Below are positions 9,931 through 30,157 of a DNA stretch of 64,000 nucleotides, one piece after another. The notes under the pieces were generated by a model. That model made no database searches. It was not told where the DNA came from and saw only the letters and a program-made list of their open reading frames with translations. Where the stretch lies: positions 4,030,001 to 4,094,000 of the forward strand of contig RQOL01000824.1 of the NCBI GenBank assembly GCA_013076295.1, given 5' to 3'. The translations under genes and the position numbers were made by a program. This DNA is from Sanderia malayensis (lineage: Eukaryota; Cnidaria; Scyphozoa; Semaeostomeae; Pelagiidae). The stretch's first letter is position 1, and each line of letters begins with the position of its first letter.

Positions 9931-11389
9931 ATGCATTCGTAAGTAGGATAGAACTTATTTTATCATTTTATCTTTGGATGTCCACCCATTGCGTAACTTC
10001 TACATTTTAAAAGGGTTGGAAAATAGTGGAATTTGAGGGATCTTATAAATAGATACAAGTGACAAACGGAATAAGAATCTAGATTTGAAGATATTCAGTT
10101 CAGACCTGAAAATCTTCACAAAAGGCTTCACACACAATACACCTGCTCTCAATTACCAACGTGGCACATGAACATGTTTTGTATTACTAATTGCGTTGCG
10201 CCAAGCTACTGTTTGTTTACCTAGCTTGGTGACACTATTTGCTTAATGACCAGTCTATTGTGCTTGAGCGCACGATGGAAAGAATCCCCATCTCTAGTAC
10301 CTATACAATTTTTTTGATAAGAAGCCACTTTATAAGAAACTTACTAGTAGAATTTGTGCCAAATTACAATAGATTCTTTTGTTCTACTGTTTTTCTTAGC
10401 AATTGAAAACAATAGAAAATTTAAGAAACTCTTACTAGTAGGGCTTGAGCTAGGTTTCTTATGAAATAAAAAAACGTGTATTCATGAACATTTGGCCCCA
10501 TGTTACAACTATTGTTCCATTCTCAATGCTCTTTATATCAGGATTTCTTATTTTTTTCTTCCTTGATGCTGCTATCAAGTGTATCTACGATTTTAGCGAA
10601 CATTAACCTTGCTAAGTTTTTGACGTGAGAAATTCCATGGCTTTTTACCTTGTAAATAGTAACTCTCCAATTGGTTTCAGTAAAAATACTCACGAAATAA
10701 GAAATGCCCTGTTTTTACTTTGTATTTACATTCGCGTGGGGCGATTTGATGGTCATACGATAGTCATACGATCTGGAATGATCTTAAAGAGGCTGCAAAT
10801 CATTGAGAACTTTTCTAGAATAATCAGTTATGCATGCAGGTGGCTGCATTTTGGCCAATGCATGTGACTCAACACTCGGCTAGACTCGATGAAGGCGATT
10901 TACAACGAAAGGTGTTCATGAGTGAGATTCAATCCGTATTGCTGATTGGCTGGATTATGAACACATGATCCAGAGTAATTTTGTTGTTGAGCTCGTTTAT
11001 TTCGCCAGGGGGGGGCCTCATAAGTATTGAGCTGTTTATTGTCGACATATCTATGTTTGTTATTATGCATTTATTTATTATTTATTTATTATGCAACAGG
11101 AGTAGGTATTCGAACAAATAGATTCACCCTTAGAGAATTTAATTATCTTCAGAAATGTCTGAGAAATATTTAGGGTTAAATATAAAAGGCTATTAAGGGT
11201 AGAAATTATCGTTGCATGTACTCCCTGGTTGAGTTCTGTGTCACGCATGAATGAATTCTATCAAAACAGAGAGCAGAGCAACACGATGTTCAGAATGAAA
11301 GAAATGCAATGGTGTGCAGAGCCTAAACGATAAAGAAAAGTATTGAATTGTTCACGGGAATAAACGATTTCAAATCATGATCAATAAAT
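9931..11389. other. Intergenic, CDKAL1 to ACK-like kinase
   Basis: No gene recognised. 10319-10465 contains a degenerate foldback with TATAAGAAACTTACTAGTAG on the left and CTTACTAGTAGGGC then GGTTTCTTATGAAAT on the right, plus internal AAACAATAG. It may be a decayed relative of the MITE family described at 7553-9627. The ORF at 10625-10867 has no recognisable similarity. Confidence 0.5.
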
Positions 11390-19462
<8,073 letters not shown>

Positions 19463-19996
19463 CGTGACACTAATCAATCTTCTGTTTCTTTAATTTTATT
19501 ATTTTCCTTTGCTTCCATGCTCTCATTGATACACGCCTTTTATGACGCCCTATTTCCAATTATCTACATTTCCAAATTTTTTTTACATTACTTCTCCTTC
19601 ACATCAACTCAATTATGTATACAACTAATTACATCAACTTTTATTCAATTTAAGCTCTTAAACAGTAAAGTTAATATAAAATCGGCGTGTAAAATAAATG
19701 TTTATATTAATTACTGTAAAAAGTAGACAAATATTGTAGGTGGATTATGAAAAAGTAGAGTGGATTCTAGCTGTTTTAGTTCTTTTTATTTTATGTAGTT
19801 ATTAGGTTTTTATTTTTCTTCGTGACTACTGCTGGCAGTAAGAAGCTATGTCGGTTCATTATAAGAATATAGGAAATGTCAGTAAGAAACAAGGAATCGT
19901 CTACAAATATAGAGACACAGACACAAGTGCATTGATTGAAAATCGTTTCATAAATCTATTATCTATAACTAATGTAGCTATGTTAAGTTCTTAAAA
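19463..19996. other. Convergent intergenic / 3' UTRs
   Basis: AT-rich, no gene. AATAAA-type signals suitable for the kinase transcript occur near 19697. The region separates the kinase stop from the stop of the minus-strand gene by 534 bp. Confidence 0.5.
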
Positions 19997-21952
19997 TCAC
20001 ACCGGCATTCCTTTGTTTTTCTTTAGTCTTTCATATTGCTCATTTTCCACTTGTGTTAGGATTGTATTCAATGCATAAATCTAGAAATATAAGTTTGTCA
20101 ATAATAAAAATATTCGAATTGGTTTCTCGACCTGTACAGTGTACATTTATACAGGTCGCTGTACAGTGCATTGTAGTATTTTTGTTTCTATCCTATTTGA
20201 TCTGATTCAAGTTTGATTTGATCATTCTCATTCGATCATTTTTACTCACTTCAGCTCTTTGCCTTTGTTTGATTTTCGTCTGAATTTCATGATGTTTTCT
20301 TTGCTCATCTTCTTGCATTTTTTGTTCCTTTTCTAGTTTTTCCTTTTTTTCCTTCTTGCACTGCTTGGCAACTGTGAATTATTCAAAGGTCAAAGTATCA
20401 TCACGAGATCAAAGTAGCAAAAACTTTAAAGAGGTAAGAATTTTCCTCGGTGTCTGAAAAAGATCTTTAATTGAAACCCCCTATCACTTTACCCTTACGA
20501 TATTAAATTGAAATCTACGCCTCACCACTCCCCCCACATTTAATAAGAACTTTTGTCGTGTGATTTTATAATCTCATTGACCTTTACCCCTCTCCAACTT
20601 TCAAATTGACTAAATTGCCGCTGATTTACCTGTAAATTCACTTACCTAAGTTTGAGAGTTTCGTCGTTATTGTACGTTGACTCTATAAAAACAATTCATA
20701 TCATTATACTAACAACTCTGTCGTCTAAATGCGCTTTTATTTAGACATGGAAACAAATCCTGGTCCTGTCAAATCATGCTAATACAAGATGGGCCTTGTA
20801 ATGAAAACGAAGATTGCTGACTGCGTTACCTTGATATCTGATAACGATGGTATCCATTCTATTTCTTTTTGTAATTCTACAGAAAACAACAAGCGCGTCA
20901 GTATCGATTGATTCAACGACCTCCAGTTTTCTCAATGCAAATGCCTACTAAATACATACCTAATCCAGGTGTTCCCGGGGGTACAGCCGGTATACCCATG
21001 CAAGTTCCCGAATGTTTCTCTGACAAATAGACTTTCACGCATCGAGCTGGAATTTTACTATTCAACGACGTGATGTCGGAGAGAGGATTCTGGGATTGAG
21101 TTGTTGAACAGACTGCTTTTGCATTGATGTTTGGCAGAGGCTTTCTTTGCTTTTGCGTGCCTGCTTTGACGCATGCGTGTTGAATTTGTGACTTATTTGA
21201 AAGTGACAACCCATCTTTTTGTTTCCTTTGGTCTTCTCCATTCCTACTTGTCTTTTTGTTTCCTATGAAGACAAGTAAAAGAAAAGTATTTTTAGGAAAT
21301 GTTTCTGACATAAGAATGTCTCAGTTATTGTTAGTTTGTCCCGAGGCACACGCCTTTTACCTAATCTTGGTTTCTTTTGATCCTTCACAGAACTTGTTCT
21401 TCTTATTTTAATCTTCTTAGCTGTCTTTTGTCTTTTCTTTCTTTTTGATTTAGCAGGCTCGTCGTGGCTCTTCTCTTCAGCTTTATTTCCGTCGCAATAA
21501 GTTTCTTGAGGCTTTCTGTAATAATGACCGAGTTCATCATCTTTAAGATTATCTTCCAATCTACTGCATTCTTTTACGTCTGGTAGCACCACTTTTATCC
21601 TTCCATCATCTAACCTGCCACTACATTCTGCTTTTTCAGAAGGCATTTCATAAGCACGTTCCTTAATCTTGAATCTGGAAGCTCTTATGGATAAAGCGAG
21701 GTTTCTAATGCTCAAACTAAGTCGTGCTGATTTGACTTCTCGAGGTTTTTGCTGTAGTTTACACGGCCCAATATTAAAAGAAGGTATGTCTTTACCAGAA
21801 TCATCAATGTTTACTAAGTAACCATTTTTATCTGCGCGATACTCTTCCAGTCTTCTTGGCCTGCAAGACGAAATTCTCAGACCTGGAAACTTTGCATGTT
21901 TAAATAGACTATTAGTCCTCACGTCGTTGAAATCGTCATTTATAACATCCAT
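19997..21952 (-). CDS. Unrecognised basic, coiled-coil protein (366 aa)
   Basis: Four-exon model on the minus strand: 21952..21361, 21262..20960, 20371..20250, 20080..19997. Donors are GTAAAA, GTATGT and GTGAGT, and phases (1, 1, 0) fit throughout. I do not recognise the family. The N-terminal half (MDVINDDFNDVRTNSLF) contains a charged segment and a strongly basic tract near residues 160-195 (KSKRKKRQKTAKKIKIRRTS), a likely nuclear or nucleolar targeting signal. The third exon is a Lys/Glu/Gln-rich helix (AKQCKKEKKEKLEKEQKMQE), probably a coiled coil, and the last exon ends in ALNTILTQVENEQYERLKKN. It is divergent from NIP7, with 306 bp between the two start codons, so the two probably share a promoter. 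A nucleolar role is a guess from that pairing and the basic tract. The exons are coherent enough that I believe it is a real gene. Confidence 0.7.
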
Positions 21953-22178
21953 CTGTGTTTCATGTTATCCAATAAATCGCTTTGCATTAAGTTAATTCCA
22001 TGTTATAACGAATAAATAAATATATAAAAATATTTTTTCATTCGATCAGCTGATTTCTGCAAGAGATCTTGTTGACATGTTGATAGGACATCATCAAAGA
22101 CAAAGCCGAATGTTTACCATGACAGCAAACTCGTTTTCAACTTTAAAATTTCTCAACCGAGACTTTATCCCCTTTGTC

Positions 22179-22192
22179 CACGTGCACACGTG
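22179..22192. promoter_or_regulatory. Double E-box in the shared promoter
   Basis: Two CACGTG palindromes, at 22179-22184 and 22187-22192, separated by 2 bp, themselves form a larger near-palindrome. They lie 67-80 bp upstream of the NIP7 start codon and about 230 bp from the divergent gene's start. CACGTG is the canonical site for Myc/Max, USF and other bHLH-zip factors, and Myc-type control of ribosome-biogenesis genes is well established. Binding here is inference. Confidence 0.6.
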
Positions 22193-22258
22193 GTTGGCCT
22201 AAATCGTAAGAGACAAGTCACACAACGCGAGTCGAAATCCAACGTGTTTAATGCAAAA

Positions 22259-24098
22259 ATGAGGCCTTTAACAGACGAGGAAATGAAGCAACTCTTGGAG
22301 AAACTTTCAAAATAGTAAGTAAAACAACTGACTTTGCGTTATAGTTCATATTGAAATATTCAGACCGACAATAATTACTTTAAGTTAAGCTAAGGCTTTT
22401 AGGCTTCTACTCACTGAAGTGAAGTTCAATTTCAATTTCAATTTCAATTTCATGTATTTTTCAACAATAACAATATTTAATTACAATGATACGAGAAAAC
22501 GATATGATGAATATTTAAGTTAACTTTTAATCGAACAGAGAAGAATATAGGTATTACATCAGTTTACAAAGTTATTGCTGAAGGACATATGGAAAGAGCT
22601 CTGAAAAGAGCTATCGAAGCCATATGACCTCAGTGACGTGTTAAAAATAGATAAAAGTGAAATATACACGAATATGTTTCAAATGTATAAGAAAGATATT
22701 TTAAGAAGAAAATTAGTCGATAATGACAAAAAATGATTAAATAAAAGAAAAGAATAATCAATGAAAAATGAATTAAAATTAAAGAAAATCAATATTAATA
22801 TTAATAATAGGTAATAACAACAGTGTGCAAAGATCTCTTTCTGTTCTGATGTCATTCTTTGTCTTGTTATGCCGACCAGCGTTTTGCTTTAGTCTCGAGA
22901 TGATTATCATTATTTTAAATTGGTTTCTCTATTAACATCCAGTATTGGAGAAAATACAAAATTGCTGATAGACAGACCTGATGGCTCGTACTGTTTTCGA
23001 CTGCATAAAGACCGGATATACTACGTCAAGTAAGCCATCAAGTTCTCACTTTAAAAATGATCTTAATATTACAATCATTTGTCACTTCATTTAATTAATT
23101 TGGGCTTTCTTTTAGAGAGGATATTATGAAAAAGGCTACAAATATTGGCAGAGCGAATTTAGTTAGCTTTGGAACATGTTTTGGAAAATTTACAAAAGCC
23201 GGGAAATTCAAATTACAAATTACATCACTGGATTTCTTAGCACCTTATGCAAAGGTGAGGCTACTTTTGCTTATTTCTTGCTGAATGATTGTTGGCCAAC
23301 ATTGTACACCGTGAGGAAATTATTCTAATTTCATCAAAGTTTTATGGTTTTATGTAGTTATGTATGGTTTTTGGTTTTATGTAGTTCAAAGTTTGGGTAA
23401 AGCCTGGAGCAGAACAGTCATATCTGTATGGAAACCATGTCTTAAAATCTGGGCTTGGAAGAATAACAGACAACACACCACAATACCAGGGTGTTGTCAT
23501 CTATTCCATGGGAGATATTCCATTGGTAAGAAGACCATCCTTATTTGTAAATCATATTAGAATAGTCAATTAGTCTCGCAGATCCTTGCCAAACTGTTCT
23601 GATTACGATTCTTATGAAGGCTATATTTTTCAAGGTAGCAGAGTAAGAGGAGATAGCAAATTAATGTATATTAGCATATATTGACATGTATTGGCATCAA
23701 TTAACATGCATTACTAGAGGCTCACCCCATTGAGCTTAGTTACTTCAAAACTGAATTTCCATGCTGTCTTTTCGAGAGATTGTCCATTTAAGGGGGCAGG
23801 GTTTAACTGAGGAAGTACAGTATATCATTTAAAAAGTTTCGTGGAAATGTCATGCAAATGTCACGTGATGTCATATTCAGACCTCACGTATTGATGTCAT
23901 GCATAGTTTATATGACATTATGACAACAACTTGAGCGAGCGTCTTTTTTCATTGTTTGATTTGTTTATTCTGTTGCAGGGATTTGGAGCTACTGCTCGAT
24001 CGACGGAGCAATGTCGACACGCTGATCCCTCTGACGTCATCTGCTTCCATCAAACTGATGTCGGTGAATATCTGAGATCAGAAGATACTCTGACGTAA
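22259..24098 (+). CDS. NIP7: NIP7, 60S ribosome biogenesis factor
   Basis: Five exons: 22259..22314, 22943..23029, 23116..23254, 23385..23525, 23979..24098; 180 residues, the exact length of human NIP7. All junctions are GT-AG and in phase. NIP7 binds pre-rRNA and is needed for 27S/32S pre-rRNA processing and 60S maturation in the nucleolus. Visible conserved blocks: [110 protein letters not shown], and the C-terminal [17 protein letters not shown]. The C-terminal part is the PUA domain that contacts RNA. It is divergently paired with the basic coiled-coil gene at 19997-21952. Identity is certain. Confidence 0.97.
22427..22452. repeat. TTTCAA microsatellite
   Basis: About four to five tandem copies of TTTCAA in NIP7 intron 1. 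Confidence 0.8.
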
Positions 24099-24279
24099 TC
24101 ACGTCACCACGGTAGCTATATTCTTTTTGATGTTTCATTTATTACAATTTTATTGTGCAGTGGTATATATGATAATGAACAGGACTGGCATTTTGTACCC
24201 TTTTTTTAGACTTTTCGATAAATAGCCCTTTTTTCTCAGCACCATAGGCCGTAATGAATTATGCATGCTACCTTATTTA

Positions 24280-27200
24280 CAGAAGCGGATCTAGACTGGT
24301 GCAGCTCTGGCAGCTGCACCAGTCAGATTCTCCCAGAGGCAGTGGCGTAATTGATCAAATAACAACATTCACCTAAAACATAGTTGACAATAAGTGCAGA
24401 TGAAATTAGTTATTTGAGGTGAATGCTGAATCCAATTGATATTTACACTTTCTGCGGACTATGCTTATATAATTCATTGACTCATGACATTCACATGGGT
24501 CAACCAGAGCTTCATACCATACCATGTAGTATGGAATTCTGTAAAAGCTAGACCAGTTTCACGCAGAATGGTTTCAAAAACTTGTTGCCTGCTGTATTAG
24601 AAACACGTCACAGCTTTCTACTGCCTCAGTGACCCGGGTTTTATTGTATCCAAAGCTCAATATCAGCCAATGAAATGAGTTTTCACTGGTGCAAAGCGTC
24701 ATTTCCACTGGTGCAAAGACCAACCTACCAATGAAACTGCAGGGCTGACTGGGGCAAAGCGTCATTATTACGTCCTCATCGGAATATTGATATTTGCTGA
24801 TCTAACTAAAGTCCTGAACTGCTGAATGAATATGAAACTCTTCATACGTTATATTGAATGATGGCTAGCGTTAGTCCGTACTTGTTACAAGTCGAAGCAA
24901 TCACACAAAATAAGCGATCCTCGAAGAAGAGAAGATGCAGAAATTAAGATGTATTCGTAGCCATGTAACGAAAGTAATTAACTATACCCAATGTCGAGTT
25001 TCACAAGAAGCAGATTATCATAAGCAGAGATGAGTTTGCTTGCTTACAATTGCCACCTAATGAAATTAATATGAATTGCTGGAAGCCAAATGCAAACTTT
25101 AACTTCCTCTGCACAAAAGGTAGCAGATTTCAGTTTAAGTGGCTCAACATGTGTCCCTGGCTGGCATATTCACGCGTACTTGATGGTGTATTCTGCATCA
25201 ATTGTTTATTGTTTGGAGGAGAGAGTAAAATGCCTCAAAACTCCAATTTCTTTAGCTCCTCTTACTGCATGGTCCAAAGCACAGGAGAGGCTACACAGCC
25301 ACGCCGAGAAGTCCCAATTCATACCACAGCCACAATAAAGGCAACCCAGTTTCGTCTTGTCATGGAAAACCGTATTGAACCAATAGAGCTCCAGTTAGAC
25401 AACATTGCATCAGAACAAGTACGGTTAAACAGGGAACAGTTGAAACCGATTGTAGGAGCAATTACTTTCTGCGGACGCCAAAACATTGCACTTCGTGGGC
25501 ACAGAGACGATTCCAGTCATCTGAAAACGGATACAAATAATCCTGGGAATTTGCAAGAGCTTGCAACTTCTTTTCAGTGCATGGAAAAAACACCGAATTT
25601 AAAAAGCATGTTTCTTCGGCCGCAAGGAACGCAACATATCGCTCTAAAACGACGCAAAACGGAATCATGGCTATCTGTGGTGACTATATTGTCAGTAATT
25701 TATTAACAGAAGTTAAAAATGCAAGATTTTATTCAATTTTGGCAGATGGGGATGCAGATATAGGCAATGTTGAGCAGTTTGCTTTGGTACTGCGCTTCAT
25801 CAACCCACAAGGACAGATTCGAGAAGAATTTATTGGCTTTATGCCATGTGATCATGATTTATCCGGAGAAGCTCTGTCCGGTATGATCATCAATGCCATA
25901 ACTAACCTGGGATTGAGTCTGAAAAATTGCAGAGGTCAGGGATATGATGGGGCTGGTAACATGGCCGGAAAATGCTCTGGTGCTGCAACAAGGATACAAA
26001 ACCTTTACTCTCAAGCTTTGCATGTACACTGTGCTGCACACGTTTTAAATCTCTGTGTTGCTTCTTCTTGTACCATTCCTATGGTCCGTAACATGATGGG
26101 GCACATTTGTGTTGTTTCTGAGTTTTCAATGTGCACCCAAAGAGACACTCTGTATTGGTTAATAAAGTCAAGTCAATGCTACCAGCGGCCAGCCATTCTC
26201 GTTTAACAGATGTATGTAGAACAAGATGGGTTGATCGCATTGATGGATTAGAACTATTCATAGAACTCTTTCCGGCTACTGTCAGCTCTCTTGAAGATGT
26301 GAAAAACAATGTTAATGGAACATGGAACACCGATTCAATTTGTGACACTTCTTCGTTATATCTTGCAACAATTTCATTTGGGTTTATTATCTCTTCAGTT
26401 ACCATATCTAGATGTTTGCAAACAAACCAGACCTCTTACAAAACAGCTGCAAGCTAGGGATATGGATGCCTTAAGGTGCACTGAAAAAGTAAGTCTTCTT
26501 CTGGCCATGATAATACGATTTCGCCAAGAGATGAATATTTGCCACAACTTTTGGTATGAAGAAGCCGTTGCACTTGCAGCAAACGTGGGGACAATTCCAA
26601 GCAAGCCACGAACAGCTATTGCTCAACAACATCGAAGCAATGTGCCAGCAGACTCTGTTAGTGAATACTTTCGGCGTACTGTTTCGGTTCCATTCCTTGG
26701 ATCACCTGTCAACACAAATTTCAAAACGATTCAGTGCAAAAAGTGAGAATGGAGACAAAAATTTGCACAATGTTTGCATATGTACCATGACGACCTCCCA
26801 GAGCCACGCTACATCTATACCGAATTGAATATGTGGGAAGATTACTGCAAATCAATCAAAGGTGTTCCCCCTGCAGACCTCCCTTCTCTTTTGCCTTTGA
26901 TAGACAAAATAACATTTGCAAATATCTACATGGATTGAAGATCCTTGCGACAATCCCAGTAACAACATGCACCTGCGAACGATCGATTTCTGGTCTTTGC
27001 CGCCTGAAAACATATCTTCGTAGCACCATGTGTGAACAAAGGTTAAATGGCCTAGCTTTGTTTCACGTTCATCGCTCTATTGACTAGGACATACAAGAAG
27101 TCATTGAACGGTTTGCTATTCGTCATCCTCGTCGAATGAAGCTCGTTGACATTCTGGATTCAGGCGAAACTGATTAGACAATGCCTGCGTGGATTTTCCC

Positions 27201-27636
27201 AATTTGAATTTTTGTTCTTGTTCTTGTTCTTGCTTTTTGCTAAATTACATTGCCCAATGGCTATTTTTATTTTTTATTCTTTTTATGATTAGACTTTTCT
27301 GTTTTCACATTTCTGTTTTCTTCTTGACAATTATCAAAGCAAAAAACGTTGGCATTATTGAATGTCTTGCATGTTCTCTTTGTTCCATGCTCTTTAAAGT
27401 TAAACACTGGCATCATATTAGACTATCCTTTGAGAAGCTCATCTACACGTGTATCAAATACTTAATTTAATACGGAAATATCTTATTTGGCCAGCAGCAC
27501 AATGGCGGCAACTAAATAATAAGGGTGTGGTCGTTATTTTCGCCGCCCATAAGGGCGTGGTTCCAAATCTTTCGTTGGACCTTGCCCCCCTGACATCCAT
27601 TTGCGACGCTCAGATTTTCTCCTGGATCCGCGCCTG
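24280..27636 (+). mobile_element. Degenerate hAT transposon, candidate full span
   Basis: The left end CAGAAGCGGATCTAG (24280) and the right end, read on the minus strand from 27636, CAGGCGCGGATCCAG, are imperfect terminal inverted repeats of hAT type (CAG start). They enclose a hAT transposase relic. No 8-bp target duplication is preserved (flanks CTTATTTA and AAATGTGA do not match), so the boundaries are provisional. A perfect 13-bp-arm hairpin lies at 24294-24324, just inside the left end (arms GACTGGTGCAGCT / AGCTGCACCAGTC). A second hAT-like terminus, CAGTGGCGTAATTG, occurs at 24341. Confidence 0.55.
25050..27176 (+). pseudogene. hAT transposase pseudogene (zf-TTF / DUF4371 / hAT C-terminal dimerisation)
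   Basis: The reading frame is scattered over all three + frames, with shifts near 25260, 25600, 26110-26160, 26330-26400 and 26650-26730, and an in-frame stop at 27085-27087. Recognisable order: a TTF-type zinc-finger-like start (WLAYSRVLDGVFCINCLLFG), a central DUF4371-like segment (FYSILADGDADIGNVEQFAL, then GYDGAGNMAGKCSGAATRIQ and LHVHCAAHVLNLCVA), and the C-terminal hAT dimerisation region (LKILATIPVTTCTCERSISG, LNGLALFHVHRSID). This is the ZMYM1/THAP12-like hAT lineage. It is certainly inactive here. Confidence 0.85.
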
Positions 27637-27753
27637 AAATGTGACCTTCGGAAGTTGTTTTTGCAGGAAATTAGAAATTGAAGTTCCACAAATTTGTGTC
27701 CCTATATATTGATGATCTTCCAGAACCAAGGTATCTTGATACGGAACTGGCTA

Positions 27754-28191
27754 CCGTAAATTCTCTATTAAGCCCCCCCTCTCAATTAAGCCCCCCCTCT
27801 CTAATTAGCCCCCCTTTTTCAGAAGGAAAAATTTAATAAGCCCCCCCTCTCAATTTAGCCCCCCCCCAATCTTCACTGATGCCAAAATAAGTAAACTTGA
27901 CAAACAACTGAGATTTTCATTTTATTCATTGGTCGTTCAATACTTCTCAACAAATTCAAATTCAAATCATTTAGGCTTAAGTATTGTAGATATAAACGTT
28001 TTTCACTCAGACTTCATTGAATAATGTATTTCATGTATTATTTAATGTATTTCCACCACTGAAAATGGTTTTCTATTACAAAATATTTATTAAGCCCCCT
28101 CTCTCAATTTAGCCCCCCCTCTCTAATAAGCCCCCTCTTTAAAGTACTGAAAAACAATAAGCCCCCGGGGGGCTTAAAAGAGAATTTACGG
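27754..28191. mobile_element. TA-flanked MITE rich in TTAAGCCCCC motifs
   Basis: 438 bp. Terminal inverted repeats begin CCGTAAATTCTCT(A/T)TTAAGC (25 bp with a single mismatch), with TA at both sides (27752-27753 and 28192-28193). The interior is built of repeated TAAGCCCCCTCTCTAA-like strings, giving strong C-run asymmetry. The TA target duplication and short inverted ends point to a Tc1/mariner-type non-autonomous element. Partial copies occur at 63639-63740 and probably 57340-57442. Confidence 0.8.
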
Positions 28192-28377
28192 TATGTGACA
28201 AGAAGCTTGGACGCAATTTAAAAATTCTCCTCCATGTAGCTTCAAGTCACTTTTACCATTGATTGGCAAAGTCACATTCCCCAATATTTACGTTGGCTTT
28301 CAAATTCTGGCAACTCTACCTGTTACGTCATGTGCTTGTGAAAGATCCATTTCAATACTACGAAAAGTTGAGACTTA

Positions 28378-30001
28378 GGCCCCGTTTACACGAGAGAAAA
28401 AGATACGGACCCAAAAGGTCCGTGCTTTTTGGGTACGATATGAGAACGATTGTATAGCGTTTACACGGGAACGGACTCAAAAAGCTGTTGAGTTTACACG
28501 AGAACGGATCCAATTGTTGAGCATGCGCAGTTGTTTAAGTTAAAGACCCATTGTCAACCAACAAAGCAGACCCCATAAGTATGGAGCCTTCCTCTTGTTT
28601 ATCAACAAAGCGCCTACGTAGTCACGTGAATTTCTGGGTCAGAAATTAAAAATCCCGCAGTTACTTGGCTGTAACATTGAAAACTAAACAGTGAACAGTG
28701 AACAGTCAAGTAACATTGAAAACTAAACTTTCCAAGTCTTTGTCGTTTATTTTGATTTTAATTTATTCCTTTTCTTTGTTTGATTGTTTTTGTTCTTGTA
28801 ATTTGTGACAAAAGTGTCTGTCATGGCGGCTAATTTGTTACTTGGCTGTCCCCGAGGAAACCACGTTTGTTTGTTTGGTGTTTTTGCAATTGCAAGTAAC
28901 CTTTCAAGAAAAAACCATTTATCGAAATGTCAAATTTTGAATACAAAGAAGATATTGTCGTGTCATAGGATCATAAATCTAAATAGGAATAATCCTAAAC
29001 CAAGAAGGGCTAGGCTATAGAGTAGGCCGTAAATATGCCTAAGTGATAATAATAATTTAATTGCGCTGTCAAGTTTACCATATTTTGAAGAAGTGAATCT
29101 TGATCACTAACAGTGGCTTCAGAGCTTGCATCAGTCGAATCCATAACTGTCATATCGTTCGTATCAGTCATTACGCTTTTTACAATGACGATCGCAAAAT
29201 TGGTTCATCAGTCTCACTGCTCTCTTCACAAGCAAAATGGCGAACGAATCCCAAACACTAACCATGTGGAAACATTGACTCTGTTTGTAACTGCACGACT
29301 TTTATTTTCTGACACAGAACAGAGCTACCAACAGAGCTAATGTTTCCAAATGGTGAGTGTTAAGGATTCGTTCGCCATTTCGTTGGTGACAGCAAAGTAG
29401 CTGCGCGATTTTTAATTTCTGACCCAGAAATTCATGTAACTACATAGGCGCTTTGTTGATAAACAAGAGGAAGGCTCCATACTTATGGGGTCTGCTTTGT
29501 TGGTTGACAATGGGTCTTTAAGGCGTGTTTTGTTGTTGTTAGTTACTTGTAATTGCGCCAAAACACTGTCAGAAAATGGCGAACACGAATTTCCTTCCTT
29601 CACCTGCCCCAGTTGTTTGGCCCAACATGAATTCCAATCCCTGTCGATGGTGTTCGCAAACTAAACTTACAACATACAACAAAGAAGCTATATTGGAAAA
29701 CATTAGAGACAAAATTGATATTACTTGCTTTTCAATAGGTCCAGACATTTTATACTGCTTATATTTTGGACTTCCCGCGATAACACAACCTCAGCCTCAG
29801 TTCAGTGCCGTGCCTGTTCTGGTTCCGTCCCAAGCGTTTACACGACACCGATACGGGAACGGACCCAAATGGATCCGCTTTTCTAGCGTACCCAAAAAGA
29901 TACGATCCCGTTCCTAAAAAGGAACGGATCCATGCGTACCCGTGTAGATGAAACACCTATCGTAACCTTTTTTGGAACAAAGTTCCCGTGTAAACGGGGC
30001 C
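28378..30001. mobile_element. Foldback element, 1.6 kb, TTA target duplication
   Basis: Begins GGCCCCGTTTACACG and ends CGTGTAAACGGGGCC, flanked by TTA at 28375-28377 and 30002-30004. The inverted arms are long: 28544-28665 (AAGACCCATTGTCAACCAAC and onwards) is repeated in reverse near 29413-29520. A further inner inverted pair exists around 29237-29285 and 29339-29385. A 3-bp TWA-type duplication suits PIF/Harbinger-like elements. The ORFs inside (28805-29020, 29113-29340, 29576-29917) look like chance products of the arms. No transposase is present. Confidence 0.75.
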
Positions 30002-30157
30002 TTACATTACATACGTAGTACAAAGAGACAAGACCGATTAAATGCGTTAGCTTTACTGCACGTGCACAGAGAAATTAAGATTGATATTGAAAACATAATT
30101 AACATTTTTGCTCAAAAACATCCCCGACGAATGAAACTTGTTATTATTTTGGATTGA

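Larger units (their letters stand above)
27690..30157 (+). pseudogene. Second hAT transposase 3' fragment, split by two nested insertions
   Basis: Homologous to the end of the 25050-27176 copy, in three pieces: about 27700-27753 (PEPRYLDTELA), 28192-28377 (GKVTFPNIYVGFQILATLPV, then TSCACERSIS) and 30005-30157 (RSTKRQDRLNALALLHVHRE, then HPRRMKLVIILD and a stop). The first gap is a TA-flanked MITE and the second a TTA-flanked foldback element. Both fall inside codons that line up with the first copy, which fixes the insertion points. An extra TTACAT beside the second junction suggests a small duplication on insertion or repair. Confidence 0.8.

Noticed and set aside
10625..10867. 80-codon ORF between CDKAL1 and the kinase
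   Set aside because: No recognisable similarity and no promoter or splice support.
28805..29956. ORFs inside the foldback element
   Set aside because: They are mirrored between the inverted arms and contain no transposase motif.
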